A DNA stretch of 64,000 nt from Sphingomonas sp. Leaf10 (GTDB lineage Bacteria; Pseudomonadota; Alphaproteobacteria; Sphingomonadales; Sphingomonadaceae), in contig NZ_LMKE01000001.1 of the NCBI RefSeq assembly GCF_001421245.1, positions 789,511-853,510 on the forward strand, written 5' to 3'. The translations under genes and the position numbers were made by a program. Numbering within the stretch: position 1 is the first letter of the stretch; each line of letters opens with the position of its first letter. A model generated the notes under the pieces. The model was not told where the DNA came from and made no database searches. It was given only the letters and a program-made list of their open reading frames with translations. Shown piece by piece: positions 42,124-51,731 of this stretch.

Positions 42124-43313
42124 GCCTTCATCATCCCCACGAACCGCTCGAACAGATAGAAGCTGTCCTGCGGCCCCGGCGAAGCCTCCGGGTGGTACTG
42201 CACGCTGAACGCACGACCACCGTCAACTTCGATGCCGGCGTTCGACCCGTCGAACAGCGACACATGCGTCTCGCGCACACCCTCGGGCAGGCTGTCGCGC
42301 TCGACCGCGAAGCCGTGGTTCATGCTAGTGATCTCGACCGTGCCGTCCGACAGCCGCTTGACCGGATGGTTCGCGCCGCGATGGCCCTGATGCATCTTGG
42401 TCGTGGTCGCCCCGACCGCGAGGCCGAGCAGCTGGTGGCCCAGACAGATGCCGAACAACGGCTTCCCGGTCTCCAGCAGCTTGCGGATCACCGGCACCGC
42501 GTACTCACCGGTCGCGGCAGGATCGCCCGGACCGTTCGACAGGAAGATGCCGTCCGGGTTCGCCGCCATGACATCTTCATAGGTCGCGGTGGCCGGCAGC
42601 ACGGTTACTTCAGCACCCGCATGAACAAGGTTGCGGAAGATATTGCGTTTGCTTCCATAATCGATCGCAACGACATGCGGACGCGCATTGCTCTTCGTGG
42701 CACCTTTGCCACCTTGGGCGAGCGTGCTGTCGTCATAGCCCTTGCCCAGATGCCAAGCCCCGCCGGCCCAGCCATAATGCATCTTGCACGACACCGTCTT
42801 GGCAAGGTCCATGCCCTCCAGTCCCGGCCAAGCCTGCGCCTGTGCCAGCAGCGCCGGAATGTCGAACTCGCCCGCCGCCGAATGCGCGATGACGCCGTTC
42901 GGGGCGCCGCCCTGCCGGATGCGGCGGGTCAGCGCGCGGGTGTCGATGCCCGCCAGGCCGATCCGGTTGTGCCGGGCCATCCACGTATCGAGATGCTCGT
43001 TCGAGCGGAAATTCGACGGTGCGGTCACATCCTCGCGGACGATCATGCCCAGCGCGTGCGGGTCGTTCGCCTCGACGTCGTCGACGTTGGTCCCGACATT
43101 GCCGATATGCGGAAAGGTGAAGGTGATGATCTGCCCGGCAAAGGAAGGATCAGTCATGATTTCCTGATAGCCGGTCATCGCGGTGTGGAAGCACACCTCG
43201 CCCACCGCTGCGCCTTCGGCGCCGAAGCCACGGCCCCACAGCACGTCGCCATTGGCAAGGACGAGAACCCCGGTGGCTCCTTCGGGCATGGCGAATGGCT
43301 TGGCGTCGGCCAT
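42120..43313 (-). CDS. carA: Carbamoyl-phosphate synthase small subunit
   Basis: 397 residues. CarA is the glutaminase that supplies ammonia to CarB. It has an N-terminal CPSase domain and a class I glutamine amidotransferase domain with the catalytic cysteine in GICLGHQLLGL and the His-Glu pair in VQYHPEASPGP. The short lipoprotein gene overlaps its stop by four bases. It is divergent from the yqeY-like gene across about 145 bases that hold no recognisable operator. Confidence 0.96.
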   Translation of the reverse strand: MADAKPFAMPEGATGVLVLANGDVLWGRGFGAEGAAVGEVCFHTAMTGYQEIMTDPSFAGQIITFTFPHIGNVGTNVDDVEANDPHALGMIVREDVTAPSNFRSNEHLDTWMARHNRIGLAGIDTRALTRRIRQGGAPNGVIAHSAAGEFDIPALLAQAQAWPGLEGMDLAKTVSCKMHYGWAGGAWHLGKGYDDSTLAQGGKGATKSNARPHVVAIDYGSKRNIFRNLVHAGAEVTVLPATATYEDVMAANPDGIFLSNGPGDPAATGEYAVPVIRKLLETGKPLFGICLGHQLLGLAVGATTTKMHQGHRGANHPVKRLSDGTVEITSMNHGFAVERDSLPEGVRETHVSLFDGSNAGIEVDGGRAFSVQYHPEASPGPQDSFYLFERFVGMMKA

Positions 43314-43458
43314 GATGGGCGGGCACTCCTGGGTAAATCTGATGATGTCGCTAAGCGGTGGCGGCTAGTCCCAACCCCGCCCCCCGTCAATCCTGTGATC
43401 GCCGATCGATTGCGGCTAAGGGTGATCGCTTACCCGAATGAGAGACACTGGAACCGCC

Positions 43459-43911
43459 ATGATTCGCGACACCATCAAGGACGCCCTCGTCACCGCCATG
43501 AAGGGCGGCGACAAGGAGACGACCGCCACGATCCGCCTGATCCAGTCGGCGATCAAGAACCGCGACATCGAGGCGCGCACCGGCAAGGCCCCCGACAGCG
43601 ACGACGCGCTGGTGGTCGAAGTGCTCCAGAAAATGGTCAAGCAGCGCCGCGAATCGATCGAGATGTACGAAAAGGGCAATCGCCCCGAACTGGCCGCCGC
43701 CGAAGCGCGCGAAGTGACCGTCATCGAACGCTTCCTGCCGCAGCAGATGGACGAGGCGCAGACGGCGGCAGCGATCGAAACGATTAAGGCCGATCTGGGC
43801 GCAACGGGTATGAAAGACATGGGCCGGGTGATGGGCGAGCTGAAATCGCGCCACGGCAGCGAACTCGACATGAGCAAGGCCAGCGCGGCGGTGAAGGCGG
43901 CGTTGGGCTGA
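43459..43911 (+). CDS. GatB/YqeY domain protein
   Basis: 150 residues from the ATG at 43459; an ATG 21 bases earlier (43438) would add seven residues. The YqeY family shares a helical domain with the tail of the tRNA amidotransferase subunit GatB and may bind tRNA; its role alone is not settled. Motifs are IRDTIKDALVTAMKGGDKET, then VIERFLPQQMDEA and MGRVMGELKSRHG. It lies 46 bases before dnaG, the usual alphaproteobacterial order yqeY-dnaG-rpoD. Confidence 0.9.
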   Translation: MIRDTIKDALVTAMKGGDKETTATIRLIQSAIKNRDIEARTGKAPDSDDALVVEVLQKMVKQRRESIEMYEKGNRPELAAAEAREVTVIERFLPQQMDEAQTAAAIETIKADLGATGMKDMGRVMGELKSRHGSELDMSKASAAVKAALG

Positions 43912-43957
43912 CGCATAAGCGGTTGCCGACCCCGTTCCGTTCGGGGCATAAAGCGGC

Positions 43958-45763
43958 ATGACTCTTTCGCCACAGTTTCTCGACGAACTCCGCACCCGCA
44001 CGACGCTGTCGGCGCTGGTCGGCAAGTCGGTGAAGCTCCAGCGTTCGGGCAACGAGCACAAGGCGTGTTGCCCGTTCCATACCGAGAAGACGCCAAGCTT
44101 CTGGGTCAATGACGACAAGGGTTTCTACCACTGCTTCGGCTGCGGCGCGCATGGCGATGCGATCCGCTGGATGACCGACCAGCGCGGCCTGCCCTTCATC
44201 GATGCGGTGAAGGAACTGGCCGCCGCCGCCGGCATGGAAATGCCCGCGCAGGACGCGCGCTCGGCCAAGCAGGCGGAACGCGCCAAGGGCCTGCACGAAT
44301 TGATGACCGATGCGCAGAGCTGGTTCGCGGACCGGCTGGGCGACGAAGGCGGCATTGCCCGCGACGCGCTCGCCAAGCGTGGCATCAAGCCCGAAACGGC
44401 GCGCGCGTTCGGCATGGGCTATGCCCCCGATGCACGCGGACGGCTGAAGGCGGCGCTGGCCTCTTATGGCAACCCGCTGCTCATCGAATCGGGAATGCTG
44501 ATCTCGGTCGAGGGCAAGGAGCCGTACGACCGGTTCCGCGGGCGGCTGATGATCCCGATCCGCGACGCGCGCGGCCGCACGATCGCATTCGGCGGCCGCA
44601 TTCTCGGCGATGGCGAACCGAAATATCTGAACTCGCCCGAAACGCCGCTCTTCGACAAGGGGCGCACCCTCTACAATATCGATCGGGCTCAGGCCGCCGC
44701 GCGCAAGGCCAAGCGGGTGATCGCGGTCGAGGGCTATATGGACGTCATCGCGCTGGCACAGGCCGGTTTCGATGAGGTCGTGGCGCCACTCGGCACCGCG
44801 CTGACCGAGCATCAGCTCGAACGGCTGTGGCGCATGGCTGACTGTCCGATCCTGTGCTTCGACGGCGACGCGGCGGGGATCAAGGCGGCGCGGCGCGCGG
44901 CCGAACGTGCGCTGCCGATGCTGCAACCCGGCAAGAGCATTTCGATCGTCACCATCCCCGACGGCATGGACCCCGACGATCTGGTCCGCGCGGAGGGCGG
45001 CCAAGCGTTCGAGGACCTGCTCGCCCGTCGCGAATCGCTGTCTGATTTCCTGTGGCGGCTCGAACTGGCGACGCTGCCCCCCGGAGCCGGCCCCGATGAG
45101 CGCGCGGCGTTCGAGCACGAGCTGGCGCGCCTCGCCGGCACGATCACCCACGAAGGCATTCGCCGCGAATATTTCCGCACCTTCAAGGATCAGTTCTTCG
45201 CGCTGTTCGGTGCGAAGGACCGCCGCCTGCGCATCGTCGCCAACGACATGGCAGCGGCGGCTGACGTCAAGGAAGTCGACCTCGTCTTCGCCTTTCAGCG
45301 TGCGGTGCTGATGGGGCTGATGCAGCATGTCGACGTGCTGACCCGCCACTGCGAACTGATCGCACAACTGCCGATCAAGAACGCGCAGTTGCAGCGGTGG
45401 CGCAACCACCTGATCGACCTCGCCATCTATCGCAGCGACCTGAGCGAAAGCCTGCTGACCGACACCATCGCCGCCGACCGGCAACTGGTCGAGATGGCGC
45501 GGCGGAACAAGGAAACCGACCTCGCCTTCAGTTTCTGGCTGCGCGATACCGATGCGGAGACCGCCGAAACCGATCTGCTGCGCGTCGTCCAGATCCTGGT
45601 CGACGAACAGGCCTGCCGGCGTGCCGAGAATGCGGCTGCCGAACGTTGTCGCCAGGATACGACCGAACGGACCTTCGCCGATTATCAGCAGGCCCGGTCG
45701 GATCATGCCGCGGTGCAGGCGCGCATCCGCAGCTGGATGGAGGAACTGGACGAGGCGGCTTGA
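43958..45763 (+). CDS. dnaG: DNA primase (DnaG)
   Basis: 601 residues. DnaG makes RNA primers for replication. The CHC2 zinc finger is C38-P-F-H41 and C59-F-G-C62. The TOPRIM core has VEGYMDVIALAQAG and CFDGDAAGIKAARRAA. The C-terminal helicase-binding domain (about 440-601) is present but weakly conserved, as is normal. The macromolecular-synthesis order dnaG then rpoD is kept, with 164 bases between them. Confidence 0.96.
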   Translation: MTLSPQFLDELRTRTTLSALVGKSVKLQRSGNEHKACCPFHTEKTPSFWVNDDKGFYHCFGCGAHGDAIRWMTDQRGLPFIDAVKELAAAAGMEMPAQDARSAKQAERAKGLHELMTDAQSWFADRLGDEGGIARDALAKRGIKPETARAFGMGYAPDARGRLKAALASYGNPLLIESGMLISVEGKEPYDRFRGRLMIPIRDARGRTIAFGGRILGDGEPKYLNSPETPLFDKGRTLYNIDRAQAAARKAKRVIAVEGYMDVIALAQAGFDEVVAPLGTALTEHQLERLWRMADCPILCFDGDAAGIKAARRAAERALPMLQPGKSISIVTIPDGMDPDDLVRAEGGQAFEDLLARRESLSDFLWRLELATLPPGAGPDERAAFEHELARLAGTITHEGIRREYFRTFKDQFFALFGAKDRRLRIVANDMAAAADVKEVDLVFAFQRAVLMGLMQHVDVLTRHCELIAQLPIKNAQLQRWRNHLIDLAIYRSDLSESLLTDTIAADRQLVEMARRNKETDLAFSFWLRDTDAETAETDLLRVVQILVDEQACRRAENAAAERCRQDTTERTFADYQQARSDHAAVQARIRSWMEELDEAA

Positions 45764-45927
45764 TCCCCGGCCCGTCCCTCCCATATCGCCGTCGTAGAAT
45801 TGCCGGAAATCCGCGACCGGATCGCCCGATTGCATGCTCTTGGCTTGCAAATCCGGCGGTGTCGGACGAAGACGACCGGTAAAATAGCGCGAGGCGAACG
45901 CGCTGCATAAATTTCTGAGGGTTATTG

Positions 45928-47967
45928 ATGGCCAAGGCGAATGGTGGCGGCGACGACACGATCGATTCCGGCGATGCGCCGCTGATCGACCTGAACGAAG
46001 GGTCGATCAAGAAGCTGGTCGCTCGCGCCAAGAAGCGCGGCTATATTACCGTCGACCAGCTGAACGAGATGCTGCCGCAGGATCAGATGACCTCGGAGCA
46101 GATCGAGGACATCATGTCGGCGCTGAACGACATGGGCGTCAACGTCGTCGAAAATGAGGACGCGGGCGAGGACGGCGAAAGCGAAGAGCGCGCCAAGCAG
46201 GAAGAAGACGACGGCGACGACAATGCCGGCGAACAGGACGACGCGTCCGCCGCGTTCGAACCGGTCAAGAAGAAGGAAACCGTCGACCGCACCGATGATC
46301 CGGTGCGGATGTACCTGCGCGAAATGGGCGCGGTCGAACTGCTCAGCCGCGAGGGCGAAATCGCCATCGCCAAGCGGATCGAGGCCGGTCGCGACACGAT
46401 GATCTTCGGCCTGTGCGAATCGCCGATCACTTTCAACGCGATCATCGGCTGGTCGACGGCGCTGAACGAAGGCACGATGCAGCTGCGTGAGATCCTCGAT
46501 CTCGACGCGATGCTGTCGAAGGATCCGGCCCCGGAATCGCTATCCGACGACGAAGACGCTGACGACAATGGCGAGATTTCGTCGAAGAACGCCGGCCCAA
46601 GCTTCAAGGAAGAAGAAGAGCCCGAGGAAGCGTCGGCCGACGAGGACGAGGACGGCGAACGCCGCGCGCCCCGCCCCAGCGACGACGACGAGGAGGACAA
46701 CACCCTCAGCCTTGCGCAGATGGAAGAACAGCTCAAGCCGCAGGCGCTGGAGAAGTTCGCCAACATCACCGCTATCTTCAAGAAATTTTCGAAGATGCAG
46801 TCGCAGCGTTTGGACGCGATGGCGACCGGCGATGGCCTGTCGGGTGCGGAAGAGCGCAAGTACCAGAAGCTGCGCGAGGAACTGACCGCCGAGGTCGAAA
46901 GCGTCCAGTTCCATCAGGCGAAGATCGAATATCTGGTCGATCAGCTATATGCCTATAACCGCCGCCTGACCGCATTGGGCGGGCAGATGCTGCGTCTGGC
47001 CGAACGGCACAAGGTTCCGCGCAAGGCGTTCCTCGACAGCTATGTCGACCATGAGCTTGACGAACAGTGGCTGACCTCGGTCGCAACGATCGACAAGAAG
47101 TGGAAGGCGTTCGCAGACAATGAAGGCGCCGCCGTCGACCGCATCCGCACCGAAATCGCCGAGATCGCGCAGCAGACCGGCATGGCGCTCAGCGAATTCC
47201 GCCGCATCGTCAACATGGTGCAGAAGGGCGAGCGCGAAGCGCGTATCGCCAAGAAGGAAATGGTCGAGGCGAACCTGCGTCTCGTCATCTCGATCGCCAA
47301 GAAATACACCAATCGTGGCCTGCAATTCCTCGACCTGATCCAGGAGGGGAACATCGGGCTGATGAAGGCGGTCGATAAGTTCGAATATCGCCGCGGTTAC
47401 AAGTTCAGCACCTACGCGACGTGGTGGATCCGGCAGGCGATCACCCGCTCGATCGCGGATCAGGCGCGGACGATCCGCATCCCGGTCCATATGATCGAGA
47501 CCATCAACAAGCTGGTCCGCACCAGCCGCCAGTTCCTGCACGAGCAGGGCCGCGAACCGACGCCGGAAGAAATGGCCGAACGGCTGTCGATGCCGCTCGA
47601 AAAGGTTCGCAAGGTGATGAAGATCGCCAAGGAACCGATCAGCCTCGAAACGCCGATCGGCGACGAGGAGGATTCGCATCTCGGCGACTTCATTGAGGAC
47701 AAGAATGCGATCATCCCCGTCGATGCGGCGATCCAGGCGAACCTGAAGGAAACGGTTACCCGCGTCCTTGCCAGCCTGACCCCGCGCGAGGAACGCGTGC
47801 TGCGCATGCGCTTCGGCATCGGCATGAACACCGACCATACGCTCGAAGAAGTCGGACAGCAGTTCAGCGTGACCCGCGAACGCATCCGCCAAATCGAGGC
47901 GAAGGCGCTGCGCAAGCTCAAACACCCGAGCCGCAGTCGAAAGATGCGTTCTTTCCTCGATCAATAA
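45928..47967 (+). CDS. rpoD: RNA polymerase primary sigma factor RpoD (sigma-70)
   Basis: 679 residues from the ATG at 45928, six bases after GAGGG; a TTG directly before it (45925) is a less likely start. Region 1.1 (about 25-85) is followed by a very acidic non-conserved stretch with several runs of aspartate and glutamate (about 75-110 and 195-260). Region 2 has [19 protein letters not shown] and [13 protein letters not shown]; region 4 ends with the helix-turn-helix [20 protein letters not shown]. This is the housekeeping sigma factor. A terminator follows. Confidence 0.97.
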   Translation: MAKANGGGDDTIDSGDAPLIDLNEGSIKKLVARAKKRGYITVDQLNEMLPQDQMTSEQIEDIMSALNDMGVNVVENEDAGEDGESEERAKQEEDDGDDNAGEQDDASAAFEPVKKKETVDRTDDPVRMYLREMGAVELLSREGEIAIAKRIEAGRDTMIFGLCESPITFNAIIGWSTALNEGTMQLREILDLDAMLSKDPAPESLSDDEDADDNGEISSKNAGPSFKEEEEPEEASADEDEDGERRAPRPSDDDEEDNTLSLAQMEEQLKPQALEKFANITAIFKKFSKMQSQRLDAMATGDGLSGAEERKYQKLREELTAEVESVQFHQAKIEYLVDQLYAYNRRLTALGGQMLRLAERHKVPRKAFLDSYVDHELDEQWLTSVATIDKKWKAFADNEGAAVDRIRTEIAEIAQQTGMALSEFRRIVNMVQKGEREARIAKKEMVEANLRLVISIAKKYTNRGLQFLDLIQEGNIGLMKAVDKFEYRRGYKFSTYATWWIRQAITRSIADQARTIRIPVHMIETINKLVRTSRQFLHEQGREPTPEEMAERLSMPLEKVRKVMKIAKEPISLETPIGDEEDSHLGDFIEDKNAIIPVDAAIQANLKETVTRVLASLTPREERVLRMRFGIGMNTDHTLEEVGQQFSVTRERIRQIEAKALRKLKHPSRSRKMRSFLDQ

Positions 47968-47973
47968 CCGCCC

Positions 47974-48010
47974 CGCCCCGGCCCTTCCAAAGCGCCGGGG
48001 CGTTTCGTTT
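47974..48010 (+). terminator. Rho-independent terminator of rpoD
   Basis: CGCCCCGGC (47974-47982) pairs with GCCGGGGCG (47994-48002), with an 11-base loop, and is followed by TTTCGTTT. It lies seven bases after the rpoD stop codon. Confidence 0.8.
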
Positions 48011-48153
48011 CGGCGTCGGACCGAAGCGCATTCCGCCCTGTTAAGCGCGGTTAAAACGCTGGAAACCTTGTTTTTACGCGCTTGGGTTATTTCTTGCAGG
48101 CATACCATGGCTCGAACGGGGATGGCCCGCTCGAACGAAATTGGGAGCCGTCG

Positions 48154-48813
48154 GTGACAGTTGCTGTAGCGAACGACACGAATGATTGGGGCGTTGCCGA
48201 TCGGCTGTCCCAGATCGTTCATGCCGACGGAAGTGGCAGCCATGTCACGCTCGAACGGCTGTCGCGCGGCGGCGCGGCGCTCCGCGATATTGCCGACGCG
48301 CTGCACCAGCTTTGCACGTTGCACGGTCGTCATCCGGGCGTCGTCGATCTGGCGACCAGTGCCACCAACAATCCCGCGGCCGACGACTGGCTGGCACAGG
48401 CCGGTGCCGCATTCGTCGAGGAGCGCGCCTATCTGATCCGCGTCGCGGCCGCTGCCGGGCCACCGCCGGGAACCCCCGGACAGGCCGCAGCCGAAGCGGC
48501 GCTCGCCACCCAGCGCAACGCCATCGACCTGCTGTCGCGCTCGATCCGCCCCGGTTGCGCCCTGGGTGCGGCGATCGCGGTGGCGCTGGACTGGCCGGTG
48601 ATCCGCCGTCCGCTCGATGCCGCCGCCGAACGGATGGGGATCGACGTCATCCCCTGCACCCTGCCCTCGCTCGCGCAGACGCGGCAGCTGATCGAGGCGG
48701 TCGCCTGCAACGCAGCGGTCGAACGGGCGATGACCTTTGGCGTCCAGCAATTGCTCGCCCAACATCGCGGGCTGTGGGATCTGGTCGCCGCGCGCGCCGA
48801 AAGCCGCGGCTAG
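48154..48813 (+). CDS. Alanine-rich protein of unknown function
   Basis: 219 residues from the GTG at 48154, seven bases after GGGAG; the frame is open a little further upstream without a ribosome site. It is predicted soluble and helical, with no membrane segment. Segments such as LAQAGAAFVEERAYLIRVAA and AIAVALDWPVIRRPLDAAAE look conserved rather than random, but I do not recognise the family. It lies between rpoD and the MoxR ATPase gene, 32 bases before the latter, and may be its partner. Confidence 0.65.
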   Translation: MTVAVANDTNDWGVADRLSQIVHADGSGSHVTLERLSRGGAALRDIADALHQLCTLHGRHPGVVDLATSATNNPAADDWLAQAGAAFVEERAYLIRVAAAAGPPPGTPGQAAAEAALATQRNAIDLLSRSIRPGCALGAAIAVALDWPVIRRPLDAAAERMGIDVIPCTLPSLAQTRQLIEAVACNAAVERAMTFGVQQLLAQHRGLWDLVAARAESRG

Positions 48814-48845
48814 CGTCCGGCCGCATCTGCCCGTATCGCAGGGCG

Positions 48846-49709
48846 ATGCACGAGAAACAGGCGATGCGGTTCGAAGGAACCCGGGACTATGTCGCGACCG
48901 ACGACCTGAAGGTCGCGGTCAACGCCGCGGTAACGCTACGCCGGCCGTTGTTGGTGAAGGGCGAACCGGGCACCGGCAAGACAGTGCTGGCGCAGGAGAT
49001 CGCCCGCGCGATCGACGCACCGCTGATCGAATGGAACGTCAAGTCGACCACCCGCGCGCAGCAGGGGCTGTACGAATATGACGCGGTGGCGCGGCTGCGC
49101 GACGGGCAGCTGGGCGATCCGCGCGTCCACGACATCGCCAACTATATCCGCCGCGGCAAATTGTGGGAGGCGTTCGTCAGCCCGACCCTGCCGGTGCTGC
49201 TGATCGATGAGGTCGACAAGGCCGATATCGAATTTCCGAACGACCTCCTCCACGAACTCGATCGCATGGCGTTCGACGTGTACGAAACCGGCGAACGCGT
49301 GACCGCGCGCGAACGACCGGTCGTCGTCATCACGTCGAACAACGAGAAGGAACTGCCCGACGCCTTCCTGCGCCGCTGCTTCTTCCACTATATCCGCTTC
49401 CCCGACCGGGCGACGATGCAGGCGATCATCGACGTGCATTTTCCGGGTATCCAGACGCTGCTGGTCAACCGCGCGCTCGACCTGTTCTTCGCGGTGCGCG
49501 AGACGCCGGGGCTGAAGAAGAAACCGTCGACCAGCGAACTGCTCGATTGGCTCAAGCTGCTGCTCCACGACGACATGCCGCTGGAGGTGCTGGCATCGCA
49601 TGATCCGGCAAAGGCGATTCCTCCGCTGCACGGTGCGCTGCTGAAGAACGAACAGGATGTGATGCTGTTCGAACGACTGGCGTTCCTGCACCGGCGCAAG
49701 GGCGGCTGA
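48846..49709 (+). CDS. MoxR-type AAA+ ATPase
   Basis: 287 residues. Walker A is GEPGTGKT (39-46); Walker B is VLLIDEVDKAD, and the sensor motif VVITSNNEKELPDAFLRRC follows. The short MoxR form (about 280-300 residues) works with VWA-domain proteins of the CoxE group as a chaperone-like pair that matures or inserts cofactors into other proteins. The VWA partner is at 51732-52910 but carries an in-frame stop (see there). A CHAP protein and a glycosyltransferase lie between them. Confidence 0.9.
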   Translation: MHEKQAMRFEGTRDYVATDDLKVAVNAAVTLRRPLLVKGEPGTGKTVLAQEIARAIDAPLIEWNVKSTTRAQQGLYEYDAVARLRDGQLGDPRVHDIANYIRRGKLWEAFVSPTLPVLLIDEVDKADIEFPNDLLHELDRMAFDVYETGERVTARERPVVVITSNNEKELPDAFLRRCFFHYIRFPDRATMQAIIDVHFPGIQTLLVNRALDLFFAVRETPGLKKKPSTSELLDWLKLLLHDDMPLEVLASHDPAKAIPPLHGALLKNEQDVMLFERLAFLHRRKGG

Positions 49710-49794
49710 TCGCGCAAGGGGTTGTGTGGCGTCGACGTTTCGTTAACCATGTTCGGCAATCACTTGGCGACCATCGTTCGGCAGGATCGTCATC

Positions 49795-50337
49795 ATGTTC
49801 GGTTCGCTTGTCCGGGGCATCCTGCTCCTCGCCTTTGCCGCCATCGTCAGCGTGCCGGTCGGTGCGCGCTCGCTGCTCGACTATGTCGGGCAATGTGTTC
49901 CGTTCGCGCGGGCGGCATCGGGTATCGAAATCTATGGCGATGCCTGGACGTGGTGGGATCAGGCGGAGGGCCGCTACCCACGCGGCCATAAGCCGAAGGT
50001 CGGCGCCGTCCTCGCCTTTACCAAGACCGATCGCCTGCCGCTCGGCCATGTCCTCGTCATCAGCCGCGTGGTCGAACCGCGCGTTGCGATGGTCACCCAT
50101 GCAAACTGGTCGCGGATCAACGGCGTCCGGGGTGGCGTCGAACAGGACGTGACGGTGTTCGACGTGTCGGCGAAGGGCGACTGGACGCGGGTAAAGGTCT
50201 GGTACCGCGATACGCAGGGGCTGGGTGGATCGGAATATCCGACGCACGGCTTCATCTATGGCCCCAGCCCCGCCGTCGAACTGAGTGGCAAGGCACCGGA
50301 TTATGTCGGGTCGCTGATCGACGCCTACGCGCGTTGA
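49795..50337 (+). CDS. Secreted CHAP-domain peptidoglycan hydrolase-type protein
   Basis: 180 residues. A signal peptide (cut near residue 25, VGA-R) precedes a CHAP domain: catalytic cysteine in YVGQCVPFARAASG, histidine in RLPLGHVLVISRVV, and the conserved HANW. CHAP amidases or endopeptidases cut peptide bonds of the cell wall, so a role in septum or wall remodelling is likely. It begins 85 bases after moxR; a GTTAACCATG word at 49742-49751 resembles a CtrA half-site but is only suggestive. Confidence 0.85.
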   Translation: MFGSLVRGILLLAFAAIVSVPVGARSLLDYVGQCVPFARAASGIEIYGDAWTWWDQAEGRYPRGHKPKVGAVLAFTKTDRLPLGHVLVISRVVEPRVAMVTHANWSRINGVRGGVEQDVTVFDVSAKGDWTRVKVWYRDTQGLGGSEYPTHGFIYGPSPAVELSGKAPDYVGSLIDAYAR

Positions 50338-50354
50338 TCACCCCCTCGCCCGCG

Positions 50355-51722
50355 ATGACGATCGGGCAACGGCGCGTCGTCTGGACGGTCCTCGCGACCA
50401 TCACCCTCGCCGGGCTGACCCTGCGCATTCTGGCCGCACGTGGCGGATTATGGCTCGACGAAGCATGGTCGGCGGTCGTCGCGCAGGATGTCCGCACCCC
50501 GGCCGGGGTGTTCGTCCGGATTAATCACGACAACAACCATCATCTGAACAGCCTATGGCTGCAATGGGTCGGCGGTACCGCCCCGCCGCCGCTTCAGCGC
50601 GCGCTGTCGATCGTCACCGGCGCCGCGACCATCCCGCTCGCCGCCGCCATCGCGTTGCGACGGGGGCGGGCGGCGGCGATCCTTGCCGCCATCGCCTTTG
50701 CCGCGTCGCCCTTTCTGGTGACCTTCGGGTCGGAGGCGCGTGGCTATGCGCCCATGCTGCTCGCCCTGGTCGCCGCGATCGGCGTGGCCGACCGCTGGCT
50801 GGCCGATCCTGCTACCCCACCCCCCACCACCGCCATCGCGCTCGCGGCGATCTTCGGATGCCTGTCGCAGGCGACGATGCTGTTCGCACTCGCCGCGCTC
50901 GGGACATGGGTCGCGGTCGAGCGGTGGCGCTCGGCGGGTTGGCGGCGGGCGGCGCAGGATGCGCTCCGCCTGTTCCTGCCGGCTGCGATCGCGGTCGTGC
51001 TGCTGATCGCCATCGCCTGGACCGCGGCTGCGACCAGCAGGGACGGATTCCAGTTTGGCGCCCGTGAACCGCATGACATGGCGAAATGGCTGCTCGCGCA
51101 GGAGCAACTATGGACATGGAGTTGCGGGCAGTGGGCCGTCGCGCCGGCCATCGCCCTCGCCGGCTGGTTCGTCCGCGACCGGATCGTCGGCTTGGTCCTG
51201 TTGAGCGCGATCGGCCTGCCATTGGCGGTCGCGCTGCTCGCGCTGCCGAACAGCGGTGCCGCCCGCTATTACATGATCGCCGTTCCGCCGCTGCTGCTGC
51301 TGGCGTCGATCACCCTGCCCGTGCTCTGGACCAAGCGACGCATCTGGCGCCTGCCCATCCTCGCCGCCGGTGCGGTTTTCTGCTGGACGGCGATCGATCG
51401 GAACCTTGCGCTGATCACCAATCTTCGCGGAGACCCCGGCCGGGCGGTGCGAACGCTCGCCGCCGTCGCTCCGCACGGCGCCACCGTCTCGGTCGCACTG
51501 TCGCGTTCGACCGCGATCCTGAACGCTGCCGCCCGGTCGCGACGCTACCCGTTGACCATCGCCGACAGCCCCTGCGCACCGTTCCGCTTCATCGAACGCG
51601 ACGGCTACAATCCCTTCCCCGATCGGCTGATCCGCTGCGGCCGCTCCTTCCGGGAAATCGCGCGCGGCGACCCGACCGGTCTGTCGGGCAGCCACTGGCG
51701 CCTCTACGCCCGATCGCGCTAG
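50355..51722 (+). CDS. GT39/ArnT-type membrane glycosyltransferase
   Basis: 455 residues from the ATG at 50355; a TTG at 50334, overlapping the CHAP stop codon, would add seven. About ten membrane helices. The acidic motif GLWLDEAWS near residue 33 is that of the PMT/ArnT family, which uses polyprenyl-phosphate sugars outside the membrane, and HDNNHHLNSLWLQW may mark the substrate loop. The acceptor could be lipid A, protein or a polymer. It is followed nine bases later by the VWA gene. Confidence 0.85.
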   Translation: MTIGQRRVVWTVLATITLAGLTLRILAARGGLWLDEAWSAVVAQDVRTPAGVFVRINHDNNHHLNSLWLQWVGGTAPPPLQRALSIVTGAATIPLAAAIALRRGRAAAILAAIAFAASPFLVTFGSEARGYAPMLLALVAAIGVADRWLADPATPPPTTAIALAAIFGCLSQATMLFALAALGTWVAVERWRSAGWRRAAQDALRLFLPAAIAVVLLIAIAWTAAATSRDGFQFGAREPHDMAKWLLAQEQLWTWSCGQWAVAPAIALAGWFVRDRIVGLVLLSAIGLPLAVALLALPNSGAARYYMIAVPPLLLLASITLPVLWTKRRIWRLPILAAGAVFCWTAIDRNLALITNLRGDPGRAVRTLAAVAPHGATVSVALSRSTAILNAAARSRRYPLTIADSPCAPFRFIERDGYNPFPDRLIRCGRSFREIARGDPTGLSGSHWRLYARSR

Positions 51723-51731
51723 ACCCGCTCC

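Noticed and set aside
48041..48054. TTAA-N6-TTAA before the gene at 48154 as a CtrA box
   Set aside because: Spacing is six, not seven, so it does not fit the consensus.
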